DNA from: Nematostella vectensis
Taxonomy: Eukaryota > Cnidaria > Anthozoa > Actiniaria > Edwardsiidae
Assembly (NCBI RefSeq): GCF_932526225.1
Contig: NC_064044.1
Span: 7,366,801 to 7,430,800 of the forward strand
Direction: 5' to 3'
DNA: 64,000 nt
In this document: positions 12,269 to 23,762 of the stretch, one piece after another
Position numbering within the stretch: position 1 is the first letter of the stretch
Layout of the letters: each line of letters begins with the position of its first letter
Notes under the pieces: generated by a model
Database searches by the model: none
What the model saw: only the letters and a program-made list of their open reading frames with translations
What the model was told of the DNA's origin: nothing
Translations under genes and position numbers: made by a program

Positions 12269-13372
12269 ATGGCGACGGGAGAAGATGAGAGGACTGTACT
12301 GGAATCCCTTTTTTATGATGGATATGAATACAAAGAAATGGTCGAAATGCTTAAAATACAGTATGGTATTGAGATGAGTCTTAGCACTCTCAAAAGAAAG
12401 TTAAAAGCTTGCAATCTTTGTAGGAATAACGCCGAATTTGATCCAGTGAATCTCAGACAAATGATACTTGATGTTTTAGATGGTCCTGGATGTTCACAGG
12501 GATACCGAAGTGTCTGGCATACTCTTCAACAGAGGGGTGTTCGAGTACCAAGGAGAGAGGTACAAAAAATTATTAGAGAACTTGATCCTGAAGGTGTTGA
12601 CGAAAGAAAAGCGCACAGGTTGCGAAGGAGAGAATATTTGCCCAGGCCCTAATAAGGTTTGGCATTCAGATGGGTATGACAAGTTAAAGCCGTTCGGCTT
12701 CCCTGTACACGGTTGTATAGAAGGATTCAGTAGGAAAGTGATGTGGCTATATGTTACTCGTTCTAATAATTTACCTGACAATATCGGTGCGTATTATCTG
12801 GATGCTGTACGTGAACAAGGTGGTTGTCATCTCCAGCTTTGTTCTGACCTAGGTACTGAGAATGGTCTAATGGCCGGTACCCACTGTTTTTTTATGAATG
12901 ACCCCGACTCACACAAATACGTTCCATCTCCTCGTAATCAGAGGATTGAGGGATGGTGGAGTTTTTTTCGTAAACATTGGGCCTCTTGGTGGATCTATTT
13001 ATTTAAGGACATGTGTGACAGTGGTGTCTTAAACATGGAAGACCCATTACAAAGTGAGTGCCTATGGTTTTGCTTTGCTGGAATACTTCATGCGGGATTG
13101 GATGAAGTAAAAAATAGCTGGAATACTCATTACATCAGGAAATCACGGTTTGATACAGTAGCTGGGAGACCCAATTCCTTATACTTCCTGTTTCAAGTGC
13201 AGACATGGATTATGCATACAATCACCTAATTGATCACTCCAATCAGGTGACAAACTACAGTGAGTATTGCCAATATGTAATGAATGGACTCGGCTTAGGC
13301 ACTCCACAAGGATGGAGGGAGGCCTATAATCTATACAAGACAATAACTCACATAGCGATTCATGGCAATTGA
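12269..13372 (+). pseudogene. DDE transposase (integrase-core type), frame broken twice
   Basis: From ATG 12269 the protein opens with an HTH-like region (YKEMVEMLKIQYGIEMSLST, residues about 20-45), then an IS3-like second HTH (GYRSVWHTLQQRG). The integrase core follows: first Asp in VWHSDGYDKL, second Asp in CSDLGTENGL, and Glu in RNQRIEGWW, 33 residues apart as expected for DD35E enzymes. The frame ends at TAA 12651, just before the core, and the core is read one base further on (from about 12648). A second change of frame near 13190 returns to the original frame, which then runs to TGA 13370-13372. The two compensating shifts look like point indels in an old copy rather than regulated frameshifting. 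All three catalytic residues are still encoded. Confidence 0.82.
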
Positions 13373-14368
13373 TGTTGTGGCCATAAACTATTTTATGTAA
13401 CACAAATTTACTTGGCTTGGAAACTACACTAACACTTTGACAGAAAACTATGGAAACATCCAAAATAATCCCATATTAAGGACCCTTCCAAGCTAATACT
13501 TGGCAAACTTACAGAATTGACAATGTTTTTTTTTTCGATGAATGTGCTTAAAGTATATTTGTTAAAATAACATTTTTTCAAACTAGAATTACTGGTATTG
13601 GTTTCAATAATTGCCTCAGCCCTTACAAAAAATTTTACATCTCAAATGTGGCATTTATTTGAGGACGGCAATCGTTCCAACAAATACAGTAGCTCTGCTT
13701 AATTTTATAATACAAAACTAAAAAATCAAAAATATTACGCTCTGCTAAAATGCAAAAATATAACTCTGCCAAATGGGGTTTGAGGTGGGGGGTACCCCAT
13801 TATGGAGCTATATAGGTATGTGCTGCCCATAATGGTATGGCTTTTGAGGTTCTCAACCCTTAAATAGGGTATTGTATTTTTACCTTTTGATATTTAAAAA
13901 AACATCCCAGTTCAATCCTTAAATGGGGTGCCTTTAAGTTGTATCAGGAAAAAAATACAACTACCGTTTCCTTTTAATATGAATAGAAGAAAAAAGTGCA
14001 AGCATATTAGCTACTGTGTACATACACAGTAACCCAAAGACATGGAAATTGGCAGGGGAACCCCTCCCCCCAACACAACAGGTTAGTTATATAGCTCACA
14101 ATCTAGGTTCTGTAATATGGAATCTTCTACCTACTATATTTTCTTAAAACACAAACGAGGGTAAAAACTGGAACAACAGTAAACTACATTGGATGTTGTG
14201 CCCTTAAGAATATCAAATGTAACTGTACAATGTTTCTAGTGAAACATACTAACATTAACAAAGACTTGTAAAAGTCAAAACAAGGAATTTAACTGGTTTT
14301 CCTCATACTGGCTATAGTCCTACTAGTTCCTTCAATTAGAAATGTTCGGATGAAAACTGCTATGCTTC
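13373..14368. other. Transposon interior between its two convergent genes
   Basis: AT-rich, with no open frame of note. It should contain the 3' ends of both transposon transcripts, such as the polyadenylation signals. Nothing else is recognised. Confidence 0.5.
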
Positions 14369-15872
14369 CTATGCTCTTGAAAAGGATTGCCCTTTACAGC
14401 AGCCAGTCAGTAAGATATCCTTGAATGATTCACTGGTTAGCATGTGTGCAACCAGAAATGTAACCTCCTTCCCACAGGCACCCACTAGAGGATAGCACAC
14501 AGTGTGCTTGGGGTATCGTTCTTTACAACAGTGGTCGAACCTCACAGTAATAGACAGGCCCTTTTCTTGATGCTTTTGGCCTGTGAGCCAAACTTGTTCG
14601 CATAAATATATGGTTACTCTCTTGTAGTCTGTTACCAGCTCTTCCTTGTATAAATTCAAGGAAAAAAAAACTTTCTTGCCAGTCCCTGGAATGAACTGGG
14701 CATGTTGGTTGTCTTCTAGCACCAGGCCATATTCACTCTCTGGGTCATATAAATCATTTCTAAAATTCTGCCATTTTTCCTTAGCCTTTTCGAGTAAGAG
14801 AGCATAGGTGGCATTCTGTGGTACTTTCAAGGGGAGTCTTTTCCTCTTCTTCTCTTTCAGCTCTTCCTCATCCTCATCCCAGACTTTTAGCCCTATGCTA
14901 ATGACAACTTCCTTGGCAGGGTCCTCTTCTACTTTTCTCTTCTTTCCTTTGCCCACAAGTGTGGCCTTGCTTGGCCGACCAAAGGTCGTTTTAAAATTTA
15001 CATAAGACTTCATCCCAAACTGCTCGTTTGAGACTCCACTTGGTCCTGGCCTTGGCTCTTGTGTATCTAATACGATAGAAAAAAATGTCAAAAACATATG
15101 GTTATTGATGGGTAGTGGCCTCCTAACTTCTCTTCCCACAGGAATATTTTCTGGTGATAGATATTACTATCTATTAGTATTTTTCCTAATTCACTGTTCA
15201 AGTTTGATCAATTTCCATTATCTTTAAAGGGTTGTAAAAAAAAACCATTCCTGAAAAGCATCTCTGCCTGGTAATTATGAAAGTACCCCCCCCCCCCCCC
15301 CTGGAGGAGACTTGCTCGGTCATTGGCAAGTAATGAGAAATTCAGGCTCTACGAAATCCCCTAACTTAAACACAAAAGACGCACTGGTGTGACGACAGAC
15401 GGTAGATGATGAAACACTAAGTAATTTGCAATTTAGAGTTGATGCCGTTATTCTGTGACTGAAAAAAAGGATTGAAACAGTTTGTAAAGGCTTTAGGCGA
15501 AACTAGCAACTGCAACTGCGAATCTGACCATCTTGCACAGCACATAAATTATTTCTGTCGTCTGTCGTCTCTCTTTTCGTTGACAACGTTGATTAAAAAA
15601 GAGTGTATATTCTTTGTTCACAAACTATTTAATGGCTATTTCTTGATGGATCCTGTACTCAGCCTGTGCTAGCGAAATAAATGGCGGGAAAATGAAAATA
15701 TAGATAGTGTGAACTTGGTGTGATTTTCAAGAAAGTTCTAGGTTTTCAGAGCGAAAAATAATCGATCTAGCGACTTAATTCTAAAAAGACATTTCCTTAT
15801 CTTACCTTTGCCACAGTTGCAGCAAAATTTTGCACCCTGAGGGTTTTCTTTGCCACAGAATGAGCAAAACAT
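14369..15872 (-). CDS. Transposon-borne zinc-ribbon accessory protein, unknown function
   Basis: Two exons, 15806-15872 and 14369-15066, join with phase-1 GT-AG borders into 254 aa. Exon 1 encodes a zinc ribbon, CxxC-x10-CxxC (MFCSFCGKENPQG, then CCNCGK). Exon 2 begins DTQEPRPGPSG and has a basic/acidic segment (GKGKKRKVEED, then an Asp/Glu-rich run and KEKKRKR, a likely nuclear localisation region). It then has a domain with conserved-looking KWQNFRNDLYDPESEYGL and a Cys/His-rich stretch (FDHCCKERYPKH). I do not recognise the exon-2 domain. The gene lies inside the transposon, starts next to the right terminal array and reads toward the transposase. Unlike the transposase its frame is intact. 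A DNA-binding or regulatory partner for transposition is a guess from position. Confidence 0.65.
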
Positions 15873-15899
15873 TTCCGGTTTCCGGTTCCGCTCGGCTCT

Positions 15900-16111
15900 T
15901 GCCGTGAGAGTTTGCTCTATCTTGCCGTGAGTTTGCTCTATCTTGCCGCGAGTTTGCTCTATCTTGCCGTGAGTTTGCTCTATCTTGCCGCGAGTTTGCT
16001 CTATCTTGCCGTGAGTTTGCTCAATCTTGAGCGAGTTTGCTCTATCTTGCCGCGAGTTTGCTCTATCTTGCCGCGAATTTCCTCTATTGCCGTGACACTT
16101 TTGGGCCACCG
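15900..16111 (-). repeat. Right terminal inverted repeat with about 8-9 copies of the 21-bp unit
   Basis: This is the reverse complement of the left end: same terminal CGGTGGCCCAAAAGTG, same 21-bp unit and the same deviant CTCAAGAT unit, but fewer copies and more G-to-A variants (CACGGCAAG). Copy number has therefore changed independently at the two ends. Confidence 0.9.
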
Positions 16112-17129
16112 TAATAAAGGCTTTATCAAGCCCCGGGGTGCATAAAAGAGAGGGAGGGGGCGGGGCGGCTCAATTATGGTTAGTCTAGAAATCGACTAAA
16201 TAAGTTCACACTTGTAACAACAACCTTTTATTATTCTCCATGTATAAATATACATCTAGTTCCCTTGGTGTGTTTAATTGGAAAGTTTATCCAAAGTAAA
16301 TAGCTTTTTAAAATTTACTGCTAGCAAAGTAAGATAATAATGAATTACCCTGCTTACAGAGGAAAATTTACTCTGCTATCAGTAAAAAATAATTGAACAG
16401 TACCACACACACACAAAACAGACTGACTGTTCATGAAATTAAGCATGAACTACTGTAGTATCTGTGAAGCTATCAGGTTTTACTAAATCATGCACATTGC
16501 ATGTACTTGTGGGAGTAACTCCCATGTGTCTAAATTTACAGAATGAGACATTTTCATGAACCAAGCCTAATGTAAATAAATAGAGATAACTCTTTTACAT
16601 TTAGTTAAGTAGGAATAGCACATCAAATGTCAAGCATCTGAAAAAGAAAAAAGAAACTTGAAACCCCATGCGTAGATCTTTTTAACTGATAAATTAACTC
16701 TTTTAAAATATCTAAGCTGCAAGAAATTAAACAATTATTGAAATTAATAATAGTTTCCTTCTAAACCTACTGAATTATTTTATTTACAAAAAAAATCAAC
16801 CATATTTTTCCTGATAACTACCCTATACAACATTCACTTTTTGAATTCTCTAAATTTCTAATGTCCCACACATAAATAAGATCAGTGTCAAGAATATCAC
16901 ACACTGAACATGAAAATGAAAAAAATGCTATTCAGGTATTCAAGGTAAAATTGCCCTTTTATTATTATCTTCCTTATTCAATGCACATTCTATTCTCAAT
17001 GCTGTTTTCTTTGTTTTGTATAAGCTCTCATTTCTGTAAGTTACATCAAACTTTTTTTTTTGTAAATGTGCAGAAAACCAGAATCCACAAAGCTATGATT
17101 TCATAATGACAAGCCTAACTTGATTAATC
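16112..17129. other. Intergenic, nothing recognised
   Basis: AT-rich sequence downstream of PPM1K (minus), probably including its 3' UTR. There are short homopolymers and a CACA run near 16400. No gene features are seen on either strand. Confidence 0.5.
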
Positions 17130-19403
17130 CTAAATACAATTAACTCTCATAACATTGTTGTTCTGGATATGCCGATGACCACAGTACTTTCTCCAAGCCC
17201 TCAATGGCACAACGACGGCAGTTACATTGTCATCCGAGCCATATTGCATTGCACAGCATGTAAGGGAGTGTGCCGCCTGCTCCGGGTCCGTACACATACG
17301 CACCAGGAAACCAAGCTCATAGCTTGATATAACATCTGAAATGCCATCTGTAATAAGCACAATGAATGCATCTGCATTGTGGTCCACTTTTAGCAGCTTT
17401 GTATCAGGTGTAGCAATAACTCCATAAGGCTTCAAGTCGAAGTCCCCTAATGATCGAGTCATCGCAAGCCGTCCATTAACTCTTAGTAGGTCGCTGGAGG
17501 TAGATTCTATCCGGCCATTACAACTGAGAATTCTTTGCTGTTCTTCCTCTAAGGAGGGATGGTGATCTCTCGTAATGCAGGAAGTTTCACCGTTACGACA
17601 GAGGACAGCACGACTGTCGCCAGTGCTGGCTATAGCAAGGTCTGTGCCATCACGTAACAGGACTACAGTTGCAGTAGTACCACTGCTTAGCTCTGATAGA
17701 TCCTCTCCTGCAGGAAATGATGAAAGGTTTGTATCATTATTACTTGAGAAAATAAAAGTAGCAATTTTTGTAAGAAGAAAATAAAAACATGCCTTTAGAA
17801 AGATTTTCAGGGGCATACAAACAACATTTCAAACCTTTTCTATATAATGCAGTTATGCTATTTTCTATTTAAATCAATTTAAATGTAAGTAAATATTTTC
17901 AACACCCTAATCTAGACAGCGAAATCTTTCAAGCTGCTAAATGGTTTAGACTACCGAATGACAAACAGAAATACCAGATAAATCAAAAGTTTCAAAATGG
18001 GTCATAGTGAAATACAATTTATTCCACTGTAATGAATAAAACACTATTGTACAAGGCCTGTACAAAATACCTTTGATATACCTGGAGTTCTGTCCAGTAC
18101 CATAGTTAGATGGGAAAGTGTTTCACAATATCTCACTGGAGATATGCCTGGGTCTCAAAATACTCATCGATTCAATCGATGGTACCTGGATATTTTACAA
18201 AAAGTTAGAGACACAACAAGTTTAAAAAACTGATGCATAGATAAAGTTTAGTAGTGAAAGATGACTTATTGGCAAAAATGGCCATATTTTCTTCTCAACT
18301 AGACAGTGTAATATGTATAATATTCTAGTAAGAGACAGACCAGCTGATATCTCACCGGGAGGTAACATACTTTTTCCTACTCTATGTTTTACTATGGAAT
18401 GTCCCTGTGCATTTTAGTTGACAGTTTTCTAGATGTTTTCACTTACTCTGTTTTTTTTTTCGTTACCAACTGGCCAGATACCAAATGGACAGTGCCTAAT
18501 ATGCTTAAATCACAATGAAACCCATGATCTGATTGCGTAAGCATCGTAAACTGCTCTTCATCTTATATTACAAATAAAGAGAAGAATCTAATTTATGCAA
18601 GAAAATAGACAATAGCTAACATAGTAAAGAACAATAACACACGAATAAATTAGTGTAATAAGAGGATAAAAATTGTACCGTAGTGTTCGTAGTCTAGGGA
18701 AAATAAATTGTTAAAAGGACTCCTATTTAGAACTCTCACTATTATTCTCAGCCGAACAAACCCCGAGTCTTGTTTTTATTTTTAATCTGCAAAGCCAGTG
18801 AGACATACAAAGCCAGATTGCTTGCAGGGTTCGATGACTTTCTTTAAAAGAATATGTTTCAATACCTTTTTCCGACACTAGATACTCCAAATGTCTTTTA
18901 AGTTCAGTGTCGCACTCCTCGAAAGCCTGCACAAGGATTTTTTCCAAGTCATTTTCGCCGTCACGATGCATCCGCCTTACAATTTCATGCAGTTTGTCAT
19001 GAGCAAATTCAGCGGAAGAGACGCCTCCATGACCGTCAAACACAGCGAAATAATAAAAGTCTGGATCAAGTTCGAGTAGTTTAAAGCGATCCTCATTCAC
19101 GAATTTCTTGCCTTGTAGTGAATTGAACCCGACTGAATCAATGGAAACATTGTGAAGGAAGGATTTAGCTTCCGCATCGTGCCACGCTCCGAGATCATCA
19201 AACGGAGTCGAAATAGTGTCGTCTCCTCCACTATCACTCCAAAGTCGCAGTGTTTTCGGTGGTTCTTCAGGGAAATTTTCAACCCTTTCCGCCCCAAGAC
19301 TCGAAGCAAACCTTAGAAAAAGCCCTGGATTTATCTTTTGCGCATTTCTTTGGGCTATTCGTATAGATTTTGGGCCTAAAAGTAGGATACTTCTCCGCCA
19401 CAT
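17130..19403 (-). CDS. PPM1K: PPM1K-like mitochondrial PP2C protein phosphatase
   Basis: Two exons, 18866-19403 and 17130-17707, join in phase 1 to give 371 aa (human PPM1K is 372, from memory). PPM1K dephosphorylates the E1 subunit of the branched-chain ketoacid dehydrogenase in the mitochondrial matrix (family knowledge). The N-terminus MWRRSILLLGPKSIRIAQR is Arg-rich without acidic residues, as expected for a presequence. PP2C motifs appear in order: VNEDRF, YYFAVFDGHGG (metal-binding Asp), SGTTATVVLLRDG, ASTGDSRAVLCR, NGRLAMTRSLGDFDLKPYG, LITDGISD (second metal Asp) and YGSDDNVTAVVVPL. The DN of the last motif is kept. Serine/threonine phosphatase activity is therefore expected. The single intron is about 1.16 kb. 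Confidence 0.92.
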
Positions 19404-20223
19404 TATCCTTCGCTATTCTTGTTTACTCCTGGACTTCGGAACATGATGCAACTTATTATAAATTCATGCATTCACAAAATACGCTCTACGATTGGTTACT
19501 ATTTATAAATAAAAATTTGATTGGTCAAAAAGCGCGGAAAGCAGTGGGACTGAAATAAACTCATTGCTGATTGGCGAAAAAAGCAGCCACCACCTCCGTC
19601 ATTCCCATCTTCTATCTGTCTCGAATGCTACAAATACCCGCACGTATTTGATGTTACGTATTACGTGAGACGTAACTTAGAAACTCGAAAGCGTGCCCTG
19701 ATGCATCAACAACTATTTAAAACGATGGAACTGAAAAATATTTCATGAACAACATGAATAATGGAAATCCAGAATTATATTTTTTACGTGATCGTCATTT
19801 TTTACATGACTGATGATCTGTAATTTTCTCTTATTTTCTTCTAAAATAAGTCTGTACCAACTAAGTAATTTTTTCAAGTGTTATCTTATCTGTTAACAAA
19901 GACATCATATCCGGCAAAAGAGTGGAGAGATCAAAAATAAAATTCGGGCTGACAAAAATCGCCCACCCGTCGCATAACATTTCTATTGGCCCGTCCCTTA
20001 CACGAAAATAGACTAATCCTAGTCATTTGCAGAGATGTGAAATTAATCGTTGAATAGACTGAGTTCACAAGTCGGACTGAATGTGATTTTACTAATCTGT
20101 GCATTCCAAATTACCTATTAAGCGATCAGGTGACCTATTTTGGGCTTAGGAATGGCAATATGAGTAATTTGATTGCCATACTCAAACCATGCATTTGTCT
20201 CTGGAAAAGCCCCGTAATGTTTG
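19404..20223. other. PPM1K 5' flank, nothing else recognised
   Basis: AT-rich intergenic DNA upstream of PPM1K. No coding features or clear promoter boxes are visible. Confidence 0.45.
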
Positions 20224-20366
20224 CAGGCCCGTTGCCAAGGGGGTTCGGGGGGAGGGGTGGGGGGGGAGTTCCACCCCACTGGACTGGAAGGTCTGCTCTA
20301 ATAAAGGAAAATTGAGTACCCCTGCGAGCTAGGGCGGGTTAGCTTAAAATCCTGGCTACGGGCCTG
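20224..20366. mobile_element. Short hAT5-like MITE (CAGGCCCGT ends)
   Basis: A 143-bp insert begins CAGGCCCGTTGCCAAG and ends CCTGGCTACGGGCCTG, an inverted pair, flanked by the 5-bp direct repeat GTTTG on both sides. It has no coding capacity. 5-bp duplications with CAG..CTG ends fit the hAT5 type (family knowledge, tentative). Confidence 0.65.
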
Positions 20367-20375
20367 GTTTGTAAT

Positions 20376-20884
20376 ATAATATGCTGATTGTAATGTTTGC
20401 TATAGATGATGCTGATGGCAATGTTTGCAATAGATGGTACTGATGGCAATGTTTGCAATAGATGATGCTGATGGCAATGTTTACAATTGATGGAACTGAT
20501 AACAATGTTTGCAACAGATGGTACTGATAACAATGTTTACAAAAGATGGTACTGATAACAATGTTTACAATAGATGATGCTGATGGCAATGTTTGCAATA
20601 GATGGTGCTGATGGCAATGTTTGCAATAGATGGTACTGATAACAATGTTTACAATAGATGGTGCTGATGGCAATGATTACAATAGATGGTACTGATAGCA
20701 ATTTTTACAATAGATGGTGCTAATGGCAATGTTTACAATAGATGGAACTGAAACAATGTTTGCAATAGATGGTACTGATAACAATGTTTACAATAGATGG
20801 TGTTGATAACAATTTTTACAATAGATGGTACTGATAACGGTGTTTGCAATAGATGGTGCTGATGGCAATGTTTGCAATAGATGA
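20376..20884. repeat. 28-bp minisatellite (about 18 copies)
   Basis: A 28-bp unit (GATGGTACTGATGGCAAT then GTTTGCAATA) is repeated with variants. The array stops exactly where the Copia LTR begins (TGTTAG, 20885) and related units resume at about 27606 beyond the Copia remains, so the retrotransposon landed inside the array. Confidence 0.9.
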
Positions 20885-21061
20885 TGTTAGAGTATGATCT
20901 CATCATGGGTTCCCTGTGTTAGGTCATGTTTGATTATGCTAATAAAAGATCTCGGATGTTCTTCCTGATTCCGGAGCTAAGATGGAGTGTCTTGCTTGTC
21001 TTTTCCCACGTTCAATCCGAATGATATTTCCCCCATCATGAACGGTGAAAGTAACCCAACA
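20885..21061 (+). repeat. Copia 5' LTR
   Basis: 177 bp bounded by TG..CA (TGTTAGAGTATG at the left, GTAACCCAACA at the right), with an AATAAAAG box near 20940 that can serve as TATA/poly(A) signal. It is followed directly by the primer-binding site. No partner LTR is found in the window. Confidence 0.8.
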
Positions 21062-21075
21062 GGTTATGGGCCCAG
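21062..21075 (+). promoter_or_regulatory. Copia primer-binding site (initiator tRNA-Met, internal)
   Basis: GGTTATGGGCCCAG is complementary to the anticodon-arm region of initiator tRNA-Met, the internal half-tRNA priming site used by Copia elements (family knowledge). It sits one base after the LTR. Confidence 0.8.
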
Positions 21076-21796
21076 ACGCGATGCCAGTGGAAGGTACGGG
21101 CACAGGGACCCCAAGTTCACTATGTATATGAATAAATTATAGTGGTTCACGTTAGGGACGAGGTCAAAACAATTCTCCAAACTAGGGACCCGACTTTAAA
21201 AAAAAGGTTGATGGGTGGCGGGTGATACCCCCCCCCCCCCCCACAACTTCAGTGGTGGCGGGCTGTATAACCCCCCTCCCACACACACACACAGTTGTTG
21301 CAACATACACTTGATACACTGTCTATACGAGCCAATCACAATCCGTATATTTGGGTCGCGACCGTTTCATGGTATATAGCCTCCTTTTGCAGTACGAGAT
21401 TTTGTAAGTCGTTGAAGCCTTTAGACTCCTTGCTGATCAATTAATTAATTAAAATTAAGCTACAAGTTGAAACGGTAGGTCGGAATCCCCTCAGAGGAAA
21501 TAGGTGCGAAAAACGCCATTCAGGATTAATACATTGGACAGCGCTTTTGCCATTTGATACACGTCCAACAGATTAACGTCATCATCGTGAAACCAACAAT
21601 TCTTATACGGATGCGGTGTGTCATAAATTTGGCAAAGTTTTTCCATGATTATTCGTTTTGTTAAAACAAAAGATTAATTCTCAAGTATGGAACGAACGAG
21701 CGTGGGGTCCCGGGAGAAGAGGGGAGCGGCAAACGGCAAAGACTGAGAATCGATCCGTATCGCTAACAACTTTGGCGTATTTACTTTCGCTCTAAT

Positions 21797-21881
21797 ACCC
21801 TGGGTACCAGAGGCTCCAAGCTTCGCGGCGACAACAAATTTTTCTCGCCGCGAAGCTCGGAGCCTCTGGTACCCAGGGTAC
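21797..21881. mobile_element. 85-bp hairpin element with 9-bp target duplication
   Basis: Two arms of about 34 bp (ACCCTGGGTACCAGAGGCTC at each end, inverted) surround a 15-bp loop. CGCTCTAAT is duplicated perfectly on both sides (21788-21796 and 21882-21890). The structure would fold into an almost perfect hairpin. The 9-bp duplication suggests mobilisation by a Mutator-like transposase (inference). Confidence 0.75.
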
Positions 21882-21996
21882 CGCTCTAATGACACTCTAA
21901 ACGGACAAAAAAATGTAGAGCTCTGAAATACGTTACATCTTCATTCACTAAAAATGGGTCAATCATGCCCCTTAGCTAACTAAAATAATGGCATTG

Positions 21997-23535
21997 ATTA
22001 GTATGATCAAACATAGTGAAGGCGAATAGTATTCTACCAAAGCAGACAAGGCTAGCATAGCCGACATCGGACACTTGCGGTAATAGGATCCTGGCTCACT
22101 GAAAGGATGCGAGCGAGTTCAGGGCGACTCATGGTGGAATGATTATGTTTATTTCGGGACAATACGCGACACGGCAAATTACAGATATTTTCAGCTGCGC
22201 TTTAAGATATCTACTGTAGATTTTATGTAAAGATTTCCCAGGACAGCGACACTCTGCGGCAACTCTTATCGGCAATTATCGCTTTTGCGTGGTGCCAGGC
22301 ATAATTCGTGGTTTTCTTTTTTTCCGCTGATGGCTTTCGTTTGTAAGGCTGATACACAATAAATAGAATGTTCAGCAAGAAATTTCCCTTCACTTAGTAT
22401 CGATGTACTGTTTAAAACACGTACCCGATAAAACACGTGACGCGAATGTTAAGTGCGACTGGGAAGCCATTTCCAGAATTCGGTGCTAAGGCAAGTGGTC
22501 CAGTTTCACCGTTACGATAAACTCATCCAATTTCAATAGGCGCTTTGACCAATCGAGGTGGAAACACAAAGTCTATGTTCATCAGGGAATCAAAGCTAGT
22601 CAGTGAATTAAAAATATACTCAAGAGCACTCAATGCCTAAATCAAATCAAAGCTAGTCAGTGAATTAAAAATATACTCAAGAGCACTCAATGCCTAAAAT
22701 AGTACTTCATTGATTAGATGAAAAGTCAAAAGTATGCATGTTGCGTTCCTGGGAATCCAGATAACTACAGTAGACACTGAAATGAATTCAGGCATTCCTC
22801 GAACGCTGTTGAGTTCACAACAACATGCCTCCGAAGTCGCAGGTTATACCGCCAAACTCCTGAGACTGAAGATCAAAAATACTTTGGAAGACTGTGTAAT
22901 CCAAAGTCGATCGGAAATTACACGAAATGGCAAATAGTAAGAGAAAATAAGGATCCGCAAAAGAACAGCATAGCGCTGTTTTGTAATTGATTTAGAGAAA
23001 GTGCAAGGATTTGAAACTGATTCGGACACAGTTATATCGCTGGGGACTTGCCTATGTAAAAGCCTACTCACGTATCTAAAGAGGGTCATCCGATTGGTCG
23101 AATCACCTATTGAATATGGATGAGTTAACAGTAACAGTGAACGAACCCAGTTACCGAAATCTTGAAAGGCTTCCCAGTCACATGTAGAGAATGTTGAAAA
23201 TCATGTACTGTCTTTACTGTGGTTTTCGATTATCTAACTAACAATGAATTTCAGTTATCACGAAAAGATATGGGAACCAATCTCGGATCAGGCTCAAAGC
23301 TGTGTCAGTATTGTTCAATCAAAAAGAATGAGTAAATAACAGCTACTTTCTTTGCCTCTACCTTTAGATTCTCTATTTGTATTGCCCAAAAATAAAAATA
23401 GTAATTCCACCATGAGTCGCTCTGAACTCGCTCTCACCCTTTCAGTGAGCCAGGATCTTTACCGTTTCCGGCTAGGCTAGCCTTGTCTGCTTTGGTAGAA
23501 TACTATTCGCCTGCAGTATGGTTAATCATACTAAT
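21997..23535. mobile_element. 1.54-kb element with about 150-bp inverted ends, nested
   Basis: Left (ATTAGTATGATCAAACATAG, then GGCGAATAGTATTCTACC) and right ends match in inverted orientation for about 150 bp, up to CGACTCATGGTGGAAT. The inner part contains a 56-bp tandem duplication and no recognisable transposase, so it is non-autonomous. Confidence 0.75.
22583..22698. repeat. 56-bp tandem duplication
   Basis: Two adjacent, nearly identical copies of a segment that begins CAAAGCTAGTCAGTGAATTA and ends CACTCAATGCCTAAA. It lies inside the nested 1.54-kb element. Confidence 0.85.
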
Positions 23536-23762
23536 AAATATCATTTATATCAGTTAGACCTTATTAGACCTTATGTGATTATAAATAATAAAAATTACAT
23601 ATGATATGGCAATTTACAAGGCCATTATCTGGACAACATATTAAATTTCCTGACGTGTAACGCAACTGGGATGCTGAGCCATTTTCATTGTATCAACATC
23701 AAAGTTATTTGATTCGTAATTATATGGTTGCTGGTGGAGATGTGCATTTTTATCTTGGCTAT

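Larger units (their letters stand above)
11946..16111. mobile_element. 4.17-kb DNA transposon with 21-bp-array TIRs (IS3EU-like?)
   Basis: Both ends begin CGGTGGCCCAAAAGTGTCAC in inverted orientation and continue into arrays of a 21-bp unit (GGCAAGATAGAGCAAACTCGC). The element is flanked by TA on both sides (11944-11945, 16112-16113), a likely 2-bp target duplication. Two converging genes start just inside the two ends: a DDE transposase on plus (12269-13372) and a zinc-ribbon protein on minus (14369-15872). The transposase resembles bacterial IS3/retroviral integrase catalytic domains. Among eukaryotic superfamilies IS3EU is the closest I can name, but assignment needs a repeat-library comparison. 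The transposase reading frame is broken, so this copy is probably not autonomous. Confidence 0.85.

Noticed and set aside
12646-12653. Programmed +1 frameshift in the transposase (CCC-TAA)
   Set aside because: A second, compensating frame change near 13190 makes simple mutation the better explanation. Kept only as a low-scored finding.
20339-20673. 105-aa minus-strand open frame of repeated IVNIVIS-type residues
   Set aside because: It is a translation of the 28-bp minisatellite, with no codon or family support.
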